DNA of 64,000 nucleotides from Candidatus Pseudomonas phytovorans (GTDB taxonomy: Bacteria > Pseudomonadota > Gammaproteobacteria > Pseudomonadales > Pseudomonadaceae), in the NCBI GenBank assembly GCA_029202525.1, contig CP119325.1:3694001-3758000 (forward strand). Direction: 5' to 3'. The stretch's first letter is position 1; every line of letters starts with the position of its first letter. Positions 52,856 to 62,260 of the stretch are shown here, piece after piece. The notes beneath the pieces were generated by a model. That model saw nothing but the letters and a program-made list of their open reading frames with translations. It had not been told where the DNA came from and made no database searches. The translations under genes were made by a program, and so were the position numbers.

Positions 52856-54154
52856 TTAGGAATTTGTGCTTTCAAATTTTCCAGCGATGCCTTCCCAGCA
52901 TGCGTCGTAATTGCCCTGCAGCGCGGGGCTGGCCAGCGCAAACTTCGTAGGACGGAGTACCTGGTGTGTCTCAAACATGAAGGCCATGGTGCCATCAAGC
53001 TTCTCAGGTTCCAGGTTGGCTGCCATTGCGCGTTCGGAGGTTTTGGCGTCTGGGCCGTGAGCGCTCATGCAGCTATGCAAGGATGATCCGCCGGGGGTGA
53101 AGCCGTCAGCTTTGGCGTCGTACTCACCCTCGATCAACCCCATGTACTCGTTCATCAGGTTGCGGTGGAACCATGGCGGACGGAAGGTGTTCTCGGCCAC
53201 AAGCCAGCGTGGAGGGAAAATCACGAAGTCAAGGTTGGCGAGTCCAGCAACGCTTGTGGGCGAAGTCAACACGGTGAAAATAGACGGATCTGGATGGTCG
53301 AAGCTTATGGAACCGATGGTGTTGAAGTGTCGCAGATCGTATTTGTACGGGACGTTGTTGCCATGCCAAGCGACCACGTCGAACGGCGAGTGATCCAATT
53401 CAGCTTCCCAGAAGCTGCCTTGAAATTTTTGCACCAGTTGAGTTGGCGATTGCTCGGACTCAAACCAAGCATTTGGAGTGAGGAAGTCGCGAGGATTGGC
53501 CAGGCCGTTGCTGCCGATTGGCCCTAGGTCGGGAAGTCGCAACGGAGCACCATGGTTCTCGGCGATATAGCCGCGGGCAGCCGAGCCGAGCAGCTCAACC
53601 TTGAATTTCATCCCACGAGGGATGACAGCAATCTCCAGCGGCTGCAGCTCAATACGACCCAACTCAGTCACGAGCAAAAGCTTACCCAACTGAGGCACGA
53701 TCAAAAGTTCGCCGTCGGCGTTGTAGAACGCCCTCTCCATCGAGCGATTTGCTACGTAATGGAAGATTGTGATTCCACTGGGATGATCCAAGCTAGAGTT
53801 CGCAACCATTGCGCGGAGGCCGTCCACAAAATCAGTAGGCTCTGCCGGCACTTCAAGTGCATCCCACCGCATCCGGTTGGGGTTGGCTGGTGCCAATGCG
53901 CCCTCTGGGATCGGTGAAGGAATCGCTTTGAAAGTGGGGTGGGACGCAGATGGACGAATTCGATACATCCAAGTACGACGGCTTTCATGGCGAGGCATTG
54001 TGAAGGCAGTGCCAGAGAACAGCTCCGCATAGAGACCATGAGCTACCCGCTGGGGGGAGTTCTGGCCAATCGGCAGGGTGCCCGCGATTGCCTCACTGGA
54101 AAATTGGTTGCCGAATCCTGACTGGTACCCGATGCCGTTGTCGTTGGTGCTCAT
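52856..54154 (-). CDS. hmgA: Homogentisate 1,2-dioxygenase
   Basis: A 432-residue Fe(II) ring-cleavage dioxygenase that opens homogentisate to maleylacetoacetate. It starts MSTNDNGIGYQSGFGNQFSS. The catalytic and iron-binding region is visible as PPWFHRNLMNEYMGLIEGEY and SSLHSCMSAHGPDAKTSERA. AGGAGG lies four bases before ATG 54154; the open frame to 54238 runs through the promoter palindromes and is not coding. First gene of hmgA-fahA-maiA. Confidence 0.96.
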   Translation of the reverse strand: MSTNDNGIGYQSGFGNQFSSEAIAGTLPIGQNSPQRVAHGLYAELFSGTAFTMPRHESRRTWMYRIRPSASHPTFKAIPSPIPEGALAPANPNRMRWDALEVPAEPTDFVDGLRAMVANSSLDHPSGITIFHYVANRSMERAFYNADGELLIVPQLGKLLLVTELGRIELQPLEIAVIPRGMKFKVELLGSAARGYIAENHGAPLRLPDLGPIGSNGLANPRDFLTPNAWFESEQSPTQLVQKFQGSFWEAELDHSPFDVVAWHGNNVPYKYDLRHFNTIGSISFDHPDPSIFTVLTSPTSVAGLANLDFVIFPPRWLVAENTFRPPWFHRNLMNEYMGLIEGEYDAKADGFTPGGSSLHSCMSAHGPDAKTSERAMAANLEPEKLDGTMAFMFETHQVLRPTKFALASPALQGNYDACWEGIAGKFESTNS

Positions 54155-54191
54155 CGTTCCTCCTGCGTCGCTGTGTGCGTGCTTTATTTTT

Positions 54192-54221
54192 CGTAATCCG
54201 ATTACGCATATCGTAATTACG
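54192..54221 (-). promoter_or_regulatory. Twin palindromes upstream of hmgA, candidate HmgR-type operator
   Basis: CGTAATC-C-GATTACG (54192-54206) is a perfect 15-bp palindrome, and CGTAATTACG (54212-54221) is a second one with the same half-site, five bases further from hmgA. IclR-type HmgR is known to bind a 17-bp palindrome before hmgA in P. putida. Confidence 0.65.
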
Positions 54222-54597
54222 TAATGGGGTGCGGTCAAGCGTCGCAGGCAAGATCTCGTCCGACAGTCCTATGCAGTTGGATCTTTCTCAGCATTTAAAG
54301 GGCTCAGGATGGGGGAACACCCGTTCAGGCCTAGGCTTGGGGCAGGACAGGGCTCAGTCCTAACTCCCCAAGGCTGTCAGCGATGGGCATAGAGGTATGC
54401 GCTCGGAAGGTGTATGGGGCGATAAGGAGGCTGGATGCGATTCGCCAGTATCATCGGCTGGCGATCGCTGATTGCGTATGTAGATGGTCAGCGTTGCGCC
54501 GACCTATCGTCCCACCGAGCGCAATCGCTTGCTGGGTGCAAATGACTCAAAGTGAGGTACGGAGGGTCGCCGGAGGGAGACTATTCCAAAGGCCTGC
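54222..54597. other. Spacer between hmgA and the downstream end of the porin gene
   Basis: No gene recognised. Both neighbours are on the minus strand; the sequence has no obvious hairpin with a T-run. Confidence 0.35.
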
Positions 54598-55953
54598 TCA
54601 AAACACGTTGAAAGGCATCTCAACAATGAATCGATATTCATCTACGTCAAGGTATCGGTAACCCGTGGTGGCGCGATGAGTCGCTTGCCGTAACCGCAGC
54701 GACAGGTCTTTTGCGGGCCCGCTTTGAATGACATATTTGATCTCGATATCGCGCTCCCAGTGTTTATTGTCCTTGTCATCATCGTAGATGTGCCTGGCCG
54801 TGTATCGGCTGTTGGTACTCCCATTGTTGTCCATTTCATCTCCACGGACATAGCGCGTCATGAACGCCAACCCAGGTACCCCGTAAGCCGCCAGATCAAG
54901 GTCGTAGCGGATCTGCCAAGATTTTTCGTTGGCTTCAGTAAAGGTCGCATACTGAACCGCGTTACCCATCAGTACATTTCCTCCCATGGTTCCGAAGCCT
55001 ACCCAGTCAAGTGGCTCGTCGCCATACAAGGCTTGGTAACCTACGCTCAAGGTGTGCCCCGCTTGGCTATAACCTGACATCAGTGACCAAGCAAAGTTAT
55101 TAATCTCGCCACCATTTTCTGCGCCGTAGCTGGTTGTCCTATAAGAGTTAAAGTTGAAAGACACAGACCGGCCAGGAGAGACAGTGACTTTATATTTTCC
55201 ACCGAAGTAATATTGACGCCATACATCTAGAAGCTCCGATCCGTAAATGCTGGCAGAAAAATCACCTTCTTTATAGTTCAACCCCAGATAGTCAATTCGT
55301 TTAGAATGAATTCCTACCGCATAGTCCGTAGTCAGGTCATCATCACTATTGGTTGAATCTACGCCACTAATGGACGTAAAACGGCCAGCATCAATGTTTA
55401 AATTGTCTAATTCGTTCACATTTAACGACCACCCAGTTGCAGTCGCCGGAAGCAACCTGACAGTGCTCACCGCAAAAACTGGCGTGGCCGGCATCTGTGA
55501 CCCGTAGCGAAGCACGCTTTTAGATGCGCGGACTTTGACTGATCCTCCGACCTCAGCGTAGCTGTCACTAGGATGGCCCTCGCTGTTAACGTTGAGAAGA
55601 TTCAAGCCCGCTCGCCCTCCTCCGCTGTCTAGTTTGAAGGCCGCAAGTAAATGACCATCAACTCCAACCCCCACCAGACCAAGAGTGAAACCTGACACAA
55701 AGTTTGTAATAAAACCCTGAGCCCACTCTTCACGATAACCGTTACGTTCATCGGCCGACTTGAAAGCATTTCGCCCCAAATTATTAGATAAGCCGTTGCG
55801 AAGATCTCGGTTGAAATAGAAATTTCTTGCCAGTACATCCAGATGACTGTCAGCTATCAATCCATTACTTTCAGCTGCTGTTGCGAGCAGCGTATGTGCC
55901 ATTGCAATTGCCATGGCCATCAGTGGCACAAGACCGTTGTTAAATTTTGCCAT
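54598..55953 (-). CDS. OprD-family outer-membrane porin
   Basis: A 451-residue porin. The signal peptide GLVPLMAMAIAMAHTLLATA is followed by SHLDVLARNFYFNRDLRNGL, EEWAQGFITNFVSGFTLGLV and LDSGGGRAG, and it ends EMPFNVF. It is clearly paralogous to the porin at 39185, with the same block order and the shared AGxxxxGYRY-type end. Start ATG 55953 was chosen for the signal peptide; an upstream in-frame frame to 56001 is not supported. It lies 75 bases after the MFS gene on the same strand, so the two probably share a transcript. Confidence 0.9.
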   Translation of the reverse strand: MAKFNNGLVPLMAMAIAMAHTLLATAAESNGLIADSHLDVLARNFYFNRDLRNGLSNNLGRNAFKSADERNGYREEWAQGFITNFVSGFTLGLVGVGVDGHLLAAFKLDSGGGRAGLNLLNVNSEGHPSDSYAEVGGSVKVRASKSVLRYGSQMPATPVFAVSTVRLLPATATGWSLNVNELDNLNIDAGRFTSISGVDSTNSDDDLTTDYAVGIHSKRIDYLGLNYKEGDFSASIYGSELLDVWRQYYFGGKYKVTVSPGRSVSFNFNSYRTTSYGAENGGEINNFAWSLMSGYSQAGHTLSVGYQALYGDEPLDWVGFGTMGGNVLMGNAVQYATFTEANEKSWQIRYDLDLAAYGVPGLAFMTRYVRGDEMDNNGSTNSRYTARHIYDDDKDNKHWERDIEIKYVIQSGPAKDLSLRLRQATHRATTGYRYLDVDEYRFIVEMPFNVF

Positions 55954-56028
55954 GATTAGTCTTCTTGTTTTTATAATACACACGACGAACGCCATCACCA
56001 CCGAGCGAGGTGGCTGACATGGATGTTC

Positions 56029-57381
56029 TCAGTTCGGGTTAGGTGCGACGTATGTTGCTCGACTTGGGATGATGAAAATCATGGCAAGCGCTGAAAGCAG
56101 CATCATGCCGCTAATGCTGACGAGGCCTGCACTACTGCTACCGGTCAAGTCACGTGCAACACCAATTAGCCAGGGGGCAACAAAGCCGCTGAGCGTTGCC
56201 AGTGAACTGACCATCGCGATACCTGCCGCAGCCGCTCTTCCTTTCAGGTACGTAGCAGGCAACGCCCATGCTACAGTGACACCGCCGCTGAAACCAAAAC
56301 CTGCCAAGCCCAGTAGCAGCAGTGAAACAATGAGGGAGTGCTGCCAAATACTGGCTACTGCCAACATCACCGCCGCGAAAATCATACTCAAAGCATAGTG
56401 CCAGCGACGCTCCCGCCTCAGATCAGAACTCCGCCCTATCATCAGCATCCCTAGAGCCGCCATCGAGAAAGGAACTACAGCATACAGCGCGATGGTTGAT
56501 ACATCTTTTATGCCCATCTGCTGAATCATGGTAGGAAGCCAAAAGTTGAATGCATATGAGCCACAATATGCACTAAATGCCAGGAATGCCAAAAGATAGA
56601 CTCGAGCATCTGTCAGCGCCGAGAAAATCGCTTCTTTACCATGTCCACCGGCGCTCACATTAGCTGCGTTATCACGAACCATGATTTCTTGATGAGTGGC
56701 TTTTTCTTCTGCAGTCAGCCAGCTGGCGTGGGACGGCTTATCACTAAGATAGAAGAAGCAGCATACCCCAATAAAAATGATGGGAAGAGCTTCAAGCAAA
56801 AACATCCACTGCCAACCTGCCCAACCGTAAATGCCTTCCATGTGTTGCATGATGAGACCAGAAATCGGCCCGCCGACGATAGGTGCTGCCAGTGTCGCTA
56901 ACAGTAAAAGGGATGTCACCCGTCCACGCATATAGCTGGGGAACCAATAGCTGAGATAGAGAATGACACCTGGAAAGAACCCTGCCTCAAATACACCCAA
57001 GAAGAATCTCAGGATGTAGAGGTGCAGTGAGGTGGATACAAACATAGTCAACGCTGAGGTGATACCCCATAGCACCATGATTCGGGTCAGCGTGGCTCTC
57101 GCGCCGGTTTTCTCCATTAGCAGATTGCTTGGAATTTCAAAGAAAGCGTATCCCAGGAAGAATATCCCGGCGGCCAGTCCGTACTGGGAATCGGTGAAAC
57201 CCAAAAGCGGCTGCATCTGTAGCTTGGCATAGCCTATGTTTACTCGATCCAGAAATGAAAAGAAGTAGGCGAGGAACAAAAATGGCAGCAACCGCCGTAA
57301 AACCTTCCGAAAAAGCAGCGCCTCGCCGGATGCCGACACTCCCTGACCCACAGGCGTGCCTATAGATTGCGTATTCATCAT
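56029..57381 (-). CDS. MFS transporter, anion:cation symporter (ACS) family
   Basis: A 450-residue 12-helix transporter. YFFSFLDRVNIGYAKLQM in helix 1 and FEIPSNLLMEKTGARATLTR in loop 2-3 are ACS hallmarks, as are FGVFEAGFFPG-like helix-4 residues. Related proteins carry tartrate, 4-hydroxyphenylacetate or hexuronates. Paired with the OprD porin it would form an outer/inner membrane uptake route. AGAGAG lies five bases before the ATG. Confidence 0.9.
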   Translation of the reverse strand: MMNTQSIGTPVGQGVSASGEALLFRKVLRRLLPFLFLAYFFSFLDRVNIGYAKLQMQPLLGFTDSQYGLAAGIFFLGYAFFEIPSNLLMEKTGARATLTRIMVLWGITSALTMFVSTSLHLYILRFFLGVFEAGFFPGVILYLSYWFPSYMRGRVTSLLLLATLAAPIVGGPISGLIMQHMEGIYGWAGWQWMFLLEALPIIFIGVCCFFYLSDKPSHASWLTAEEKATHQEIMVRDNAANVSAGGHGKEAIFSALTDARVYLLAFLAFSAYCGSYAFNFWLPTMIQQMGIKDVSTIALYAVVPFSMAALGMLMIGRSSDLRRERRWHYALSMIFAAVMLAVASIWQHSLIVSLLLLGLAGFGFSGGVTVAWALPATYLKGRAAAAGIAMVSSLATLSGFVAPWLIGVARDLTGSSSAGLVSISGMMLLSALAMIFIIPSRATYVAPNPN

Positions 57382-57850
57382 CGTGACTCTCTTATTTTTA
57401 TCTCAACGACCGTTGAAGGCGTCTCGGGGCATCCTGCCGGAGTGGTGCCTCCGCTGTGCCGAATCCGGCGTAAGCCGGAACCGTGGGACTGAATTTGCCA
57501 ATAGCAAACCATATTGTCAATTGCAAATTACATAGATCCGATGCCCACTCAGGCGCATTCCCGCGGCCCTAATCGCCTTGGCTCACTTCCTTTCCTGGCC
57601 CTTCAGAAAGGCTGGAGGACGCTCCCCAAAGCTCTTGAGATAGACGGGCTGACAGTCCAGTGGGGCGACTTACGTCTTCCAGCGTGAAGCTAGGCCAATC
57701 GACTAAATTGGCCTAAGACGGTCTGTTTTGGCGTGGTTTTGGACAAGCGCAGAGCAAAACAACGCTGCAAAAGCGTTGCACTTTTCATAGCAATGCTGCG
57801 GATTCAGATCCGAATCGCTCAAGAATATTGTTTCGCTGCTAACAAACGTC
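57382..57850. promoter_or_regulatory. Regulatory region with palindromes upstream of the ACS transporter
   Basis: TTTGCCAATAGCAAA (57494-57508) and TTGTCAATTGCAA (57514-57526) are two similar palindromic sites sharing TTGxCAATxGCAA, a plausible pair of IclR operators. A separate inverted repeat TAGGCCAAT...ATTGGCCTA lies at 57691-57715. On the minus strand near 57575-57640 the stretch YLKSFGERPPAFLKGQ looks like the end of a lost crotonase gene. Confidence 0.45.
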
Positions 57851-57875
57851 GCTCAGCCCCAGTTTAGGGCTGAGC
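57851..57875 (-). terminator. Hairpin after the IclR pair
   Basis: GCTCAGCCC and GGGCTGAGC are perfect inverses separated by seven bases, about 70 bases past the IclR stop. On the minus strand only a weak T-rich stretch follows. Confidence 0.5.
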
Positions 57876-57946
57876 ATGCCTAGCGCCGGGCTACCTGGAA
57901 AAGGGCGAAGGCTTGGATGTCCAAGTACGCTCGCAGAGGCTGAAGC

Positions 57947-58738
57947 TCAAGGGATCGAGTAATGACCCAATTGCCTGGAAAGCTTCTGAGTACTTCTCTG
58001 AAGCGTAAGCGAAGTGTCGCCATCCACCGATAGATTCATGGCATTCGTGTCGTCAAACACAGTAAGGGTAAACACGATTTCTCCGTTTAGCCCGAACACG
58101 GGTGCGCTCAGCGAGCTCAACCCTGGCATCGGGCGATCTCGTTGGACGTCCACGCCGCGTTCGCGAATCAAGGAGAGTTGCTCAAGGTAGCTAGGGAGAT
58201 CGAGGCGCGCGGTACTAGAGCCCGCATCACGGATTTCTTCAAGCAACAGGTTTTTCTGCAAGGCCGATTGGGGCAGCCAGGCCGAGAATGTACGACCGAT
58301 CGAAGAATTTGTCAGCGACATCACCGAGCCAAGCCGGATTTCAGAGTAAAGACTGAAGCGCGCCTCTTCCATTCGTACCACAGTTGGGCCAAGAGATCCC
58401 CAAACGCTGAGTACAACTGCGTGACCCGTGGCTGCAGCGAGCTCTTTGACGACCGGCTCCGCCTCATGGGTGGGACTGAGAAAGTGCAAGCCCAGCACTC
58501 CTAGATCACGTGCGACCAAACCAGGCTCATAGAGACCTGTCTCTTCATCTTTGAACACCAGGCCGGAGCGTACCAAACTGACCAAATAGGGAAAGGCACG
58601 CGCAGAACTCATGCCTACAGCTGAGGCAAATTCCTTCAAAGATACCGGTTTTTGGAGAAGCGTTAACGCCTCTAACAGCTCAGCCGCCACCTCAACAGAC
58701 TGGATGCCGCGAGGGCTTTTCTCGTCATGCTCGCTCAT
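57947..58738 (-). CDS. IclR-family regulator
   Basis: A 263-residue protein. The winged HTH is in GIQSVEVAAELLEALTLLQK and VSLKEFASAVGMSSARAFPY, followed by a GAF-like ligand domain (HAVVLSVWGSLGPTVVRMEE). It is translationally coupled to the upstream IclR gene by a four-base overlap. It could control the transporter/porin pair and the SDR/flavoprotein genes on either side. Confidence 0.92.
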   Translation of the reverse strand: MSEHDEKSPRGIQSVEVAAELLEALTLLQKPVSLKEFASAVGMSSARAFPYLVSLVRSGLVFKDEETGLYEPGLVARDLGVLGLHFLSPTHEAEPVVKELAAATGHAVVLSVWGSLGPTVVRMEEARFSLYSEIRLGSVMSLTNSSIGRTFSAWLPQSALQKNLLLEEIRDAGSSTARLDLPSYLEQLSLIRERGVDVQRDRPMPGLSSLSAPVFGLNGEIVFTLTVFDDTNAMNLSVDGDTSLTLQRSTQKLSRQLGHYSIP

Positions 58739-59505
58739 GGCTTGCCTTCCGCATATCCATTAATGAGACGCTCAGATGCCGCGCGCATCTCATTGGTTAC
58801 CTCAGCAATCCGTGCCAAATCGAAGCTGGCGGCTGCGGAAAATGCTGTCATTGTGAGCAAGAGACACCCTGCCTCGTTAAAGACGGGAATGGATATCGTG
58901 GATACTGAAGGGGTTGGGTAGCCTTGTGCTACAGATCTCCCGGCACTCCGAATTTCATCCAAGACTTCTTTGAACTCTTCGGACTGGAATGTCTCGAGGC
59001 TGTCTCTGGTGAACGTCTGATTTTCGATTACAGACGCCGACAGTTCATGAGGCTGGTAGGCAGCGAACAGTCGGCCTGTCGCAGTCCTGGTTAAAGAAAG
59101 AACCGTACCAAGACGGAAGCCGATACTCAGCACCGTCCCGTGTTCCGCATAGTGCACTACGATAGGGCCGTGTCGACTCCAGACAGCCACGAATACGTTG
59201 ACTTCCAGGCGGCGTCCAATCTCATTGACGATTGGAATTGCTTCGCTGACTTTCGGAAGTCGATAAAGAGCCGAAACGCCGAGCCGGAACGAAAGCTGCC
59301 CCGGCTCGAACGCTTGGGTGTAGTCATTGCGCTTGAGAAGACCTACACGCGTCAAGCTAACGAGGTAGGTATAGACCTGTGACGGAGGGGTTTCGACAAG
59401 GTCTGCGATTTCCTTGAGACTGAGAGGACGGGACTGCTCCACAATCGTGCGCAGGATAAGCCCCGCCATCTCAACGCTTTGCACACCCCGCTGAGACGAC
59501 TTCAT
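58735..59505 (-). CDS. IclR-family regulator
   Basis: A 256-residue protein homologous to its downstream neighbour. The HTH is in LSLKEIADLVETPPSQVYTY and the ligand domain in FVAVWSRHGPIVVHYAEHGT. GGAGA lies six bases before the ATG. Two different IclR proteins made from one mRNA could act as a heteromeric pair or respond to two ligands of the same pathway. Confidence 0.92.
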   Translation of the reverse strand: MKSSQRGVQSVEMAGLILRTIVEQSRPLSLKEIADLVETPPSQVYTYLVSLTRVGLLKRNDYTQAFEPGQLSFRLGVSALYRLPKVSEAIPIVNEIGRRLEVNVFVAVWSRHGPIVVHYAEHGTVLSIGFRLGTVLSLTRTATGRLFAAYQPHELSASVIENQTFTRDSLETFQSEEFKEVLDEIRSAGRSVAQGYPTPSVSTISIPVFNEAGCLLLTMTAFSAAASFDLARIAEVTNEMRAASERLINGYAEGKP

Positions 59506-59681
59506 CGAATGTCTCCACCAGCAAGCAGTGTCCCTTCCTGAATACCTGCTCTGTTCTGCATGCGATAACTGGTCAATGCGTTAAAAGCGGCACTGTATCG
59601 CCTCCAACCGTCTACCGCAATCAACAGTCACAGCTACATTGTGCCGTTCCTCAAGGCTTCTCTGCAGGGAAAATGCCGAGA

Positions 59682-60455
59682 TCAATGGACGAGGTAGCCC
59701 CCATCTACAGGCAGAATGACACCTGTAACATAGCTAGCCGCGGCGGAAGCAAGGAACGTAATAGGCCCAACGAGCTCATCGGGATCAGCTGCACGTCTCA
59801 TCGGAACATGCTGCAAGAAGGTGCTGAGGGCGTTTTCGTTTCCACGTGTACTTGCAGACATGGCGGTAGCGAACATGCCAGGCGCAACCGCATTTACCCG
59901 GATTTCAAATTCCGCCAGTTCCGCTGCCAGGGTTCGTGTCATCTGAGCCACTGCGCCCTTTGAAATCGCATAGGTAGGCGACGTAGTGGCTGCGACGAAG
60001 GACTGAATCGACGCGACATTGATCACGTTGCCTTTGGTTTTCTTCAGGGAAGGAAGAAAAGCCTTCGTGACATTGAAAGGCCCCGTCACGTTCACCGCCA
60101 GCGTGTCAGCTAAAGCCTGCGTAACAGCAGGTGATTCAAATACTACCCGCTTCAAGATCCCAGCGTTATTGATCAGCACATCGATGTCACCGATCTCACT
60201 CACAATCACTGCGGCCAGACGCTCACAAGCCTCCTGGTCACTAACGTCCAGCCCAAAGCCCCAGGCCTGATTGCCTGCGCCGCAGATCGCTTCAGCTGTT
60301 TTCGTAGCGCCTTCGGTATCAATGTCGACAATGATGACTTTGGCGCCTTGCTCGGCGAGTCCGTGCGCGACAGCCTTGCCATTTCCTTGAGCAGCGCCAG
60401 TGATCAAGACCAGCTTTCCGGCAGCAGACAGGCGAGTTTCACTCAATTCTTTCAT
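59682..60455 (-). CDS. Short-chain dehydrogenase/reductase
   Basis: A 257-residue classical SDR. The cofactor motif is LITGAAQGNGKAVAHGLAEQ, the Asp after beta-2 (VIIVDID) points to NAD rather than NADP, then NNAG, the catalytic Ser in NVASIQSF and YAISK. It probably oxidises a secondary alcohol to a ketone. AAAGG lies six bases before the ATG. It sits 68 bases downstream of the KstD-like flavoprotein gene and is likely co-transcribed with it. Confidence 0.92.
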   Translation of the reverse strand: MKELSETRLSAAGKLVLITGAAQGNGKAVAHGLAEQGAKVIIVDIDTEGATKTAEAICGAGNQAWGFGLDVSDQEACERLAAVIVSEIGDIDVLINNAGILKRVVFESPAVTQALADTLAVNVTGPFNVTKAFLPSLKKTKGNVINVASIQSFVAATTSPTYAISKGAVAQMTRTLAAELAEFEIRVNAVAPGMFATAMSASTRGNENALSTFLQHVPMRRAADPDELVGPITFLASAAASYVTGVILPVDGGYLVH

Positions 60456-60523
60456 GGTAAACCTTTGTTGTTATTAGATAGTTCATTGCGGGTGGAGTAC
60501 GACTCGATTCAATGCCGCCCGTA

Positions 60524-62260
60524 TCAACCGGTTTTTCTCACCAAGCTGGCTTCTTCCACTTGTGCAGCATTGCTTAAGTGAATCCCTACGGCGTAACCAA
60601 AGGTCAGCGCAGGGCCCAAGGTGATACCCGCTCCCGGATAGTTGCCTCCCATGATGCTTGCGGAGTCATTACCCACAGCGAATAGCCCTTGGATCGGCCG
60701 GTCATCCGCTCCGAGTACCTGACAGTTGCGATCCACTGCGATGCCGGCGTAGGTACCAATGTCTCCTGGGACGATCTTCACTGCATAGAAAGGCCCGCGC
60801 TCGATAGGTGCGACGCAAGGGTTTGGCGCACGGTAGGCATCTCCTTGATAGCGGTTGTACGCCTTTGAGCCTTTGCCGAACTCAAGGTCATGGCCCGCTG
60901 ACGCGGAGACATTGAATTGGGTGACGGTTTCTACCAGCTGCTGCTCGTTAATCCCTGCTGCTTTCGCCAGCACACCCAGTGTTTTGCCCTTGATCAGGTA
61001 GCCCGTTTTCAGGTGCCTGCCTATTGGCAGTGGGAATGGGGCTACACACCCCAATCCATAACGTCGAAGCGTGTAGTGGTCACAAATGAGCCAGGAGCAT
61101 ACTTCGGGCTCCTGGCTGCAGGCCTTGATCATGGCTTGGACATAGTCGTGATACGAGTCGGCTTCATTGGTGAATCGTTTACCGCTCCGAGTAACCGCGA
61201 TAACACCAGGCTTTGCACGATCAATGAAGTGCGGCATGACACCCTGAGTGCCATCCTTACGCGTGGTCAGGGACACTGGTGTCCATGCCGCAGGATTAGG
61301 GAGATTCGTGTTGAGCTTGCCTCCCATTTTTTCGACCATTTTCAGGCTATCGCCGGTGTTGGTTTTAGGGGTAGGCGTCCAATGTTCGTTGCCGGTTTTA
61401 GTGTGCGAATAGAGAGCTTTGCGGCGCTCGATGTCATGAGGGAATCCCCCGGCAGCCAATACGACCCCCCTCGCCGCCCGAACGACTACCTCCTCACCAT
61501 TTCTCCGCACTCGAGCCCCTACAACCGCGCCGCCTTCGATAATCAGCTCAGTAACTGGGGATCGCAGCCAAATTGGTATGTCCATATCAAACGCTGACTT
61601 GGCCAACCGACCAATCAGAGCATTCCCGTTAGTGAGCGTCATCCCACGGCCGTATTTAATGGTCTGCCAAATGTGCTTGGAGAGTCGCTTCGTAGCGTAA
61701 ATCGCTGACTCCAACGACCTGGTTGCACGCATGAAGTGCTTAATGTCTGGGCCTGAGCCGATCATCATCCCTAGAACCGTCTGTTCAGGAAGCGGTGGCT
61801 CCAGTTGCTCCATGCGCTTACCAAGCTCCCGAGCATCGAACGGTCTTGCAACCATCGAACGGCCGCCCTGCATGGCGCCAGGCGCTTCAGCATGGTAGTC
61901 CGGGAACACCAATGGCATATCGAATCGGACAGCAGTGTTTTTGAGGAAGAAATCTACCGCCGGGCTTCCATGCCGCAGGAAAGCGTCCACGCGTTCTTCG
62001 TTGTAGGAATTCCCTCCTTCGTGCTTCAGGTATGTCTTCACCGCATCGTGAGAGTCGCTATGCCCCCATGCTTGGGCAAGCGAGGTGCACGGAATCCATA
62101 ACCATCCACCAGACCGAGCAGAAGTACCGCCAAAGGTCGAACCCTTTTCGACCATCACTACGTTCAAACCATGATGCTTGGCCGTAATGGCGGCAGACAT
62201 GCCCGAAGCTCCTGATCCAACCACCAAGACATCGCATTCATAAATTTCTTGTTTTTTCAT
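60524..62260 (-). CDS. FAD-dependent dehydrogenase, 3-ketosteroid-delta-1-dehydrogenase/fumarate-reductase-flavoprotein type
   Basis: A 578-residue flavoprotein. The dinucleotide fold is VLVVGSGASGMSAAITAKHH, with VVMVEKGSTFGGTSARSGGW next. The capping domain follows and the C-terminal FAD site is GLFAVGNDSASIMGGNYPGA with GITLGPALTFGYAVG. This set is typical of KstD-like enzymes that insert a double bond next to a ring ketone. A steroid substrate is not implied, as no other steroid genes are present. GGAG lies seven bases before the ATG. Confidence 0.88.
   Translation of the reverse strand: MKKQEIYECDVLVVGSGASGMSAAITAKHHGLNVVMVEKGSTFGGTSARSGGWLWIPCTSLAQAWGHSDSHDAVKTYLKHEGGNSYNEERVDAFLRHGSPAVDFFLKNTAVRFDMPLVFPDYHAEAPGAMQGGRSMVARPFDARELGKRMEQLEPPLPEQTVLGMMIGSGPDIKHFMRATRSLESAIYATKRLSKHIWQTIKYGRGMTLTNGNALIGRLAKSAFDMDIPIWLRSPVTELIIEGGAVVGARVRRNGEEVVVRAARGVVLAAGGFPHDIERRKALYSHTKTGNEHWTPTPKTNTGDSLKMVEKMGGKLNTNLPNPAAWTPVSLTTRKDGTQGVMPHFIDRAKPGVIAVTRSGKRFTNEADSYHDYVQAMIKACSQEPEVCSWLICDHYTLRRYGLGCVAPFPLPIGRHLKTGYLIKGKTLGVLAKAAGINEQQLVETVTQFNVSASAGHDLEFGKGSKAYNRYQGDAYRAPNPCVAPIERGPFYAVKIVPGDIGTYAGIAVDRNCQVLGADDRPIQGLFAVGNDSASIMGGNYPGAGITLGPALTFGYAVGIHLSNAAQVEEASLVRKTG

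Noticed and set aside
60917..61597. 226-codon plus-strand frame opposite the flavoprotein gene
   Set aside because: Antisense shadow of a protein with intact FAD motifs.
57947..62260. Steroid degradation as the function of the KstD-like cluster
   Set aside because: No kshA/kshB, hsa or other steroid-ring genes are in the window; the flavoprotein family also acts on non-steroid substrates.
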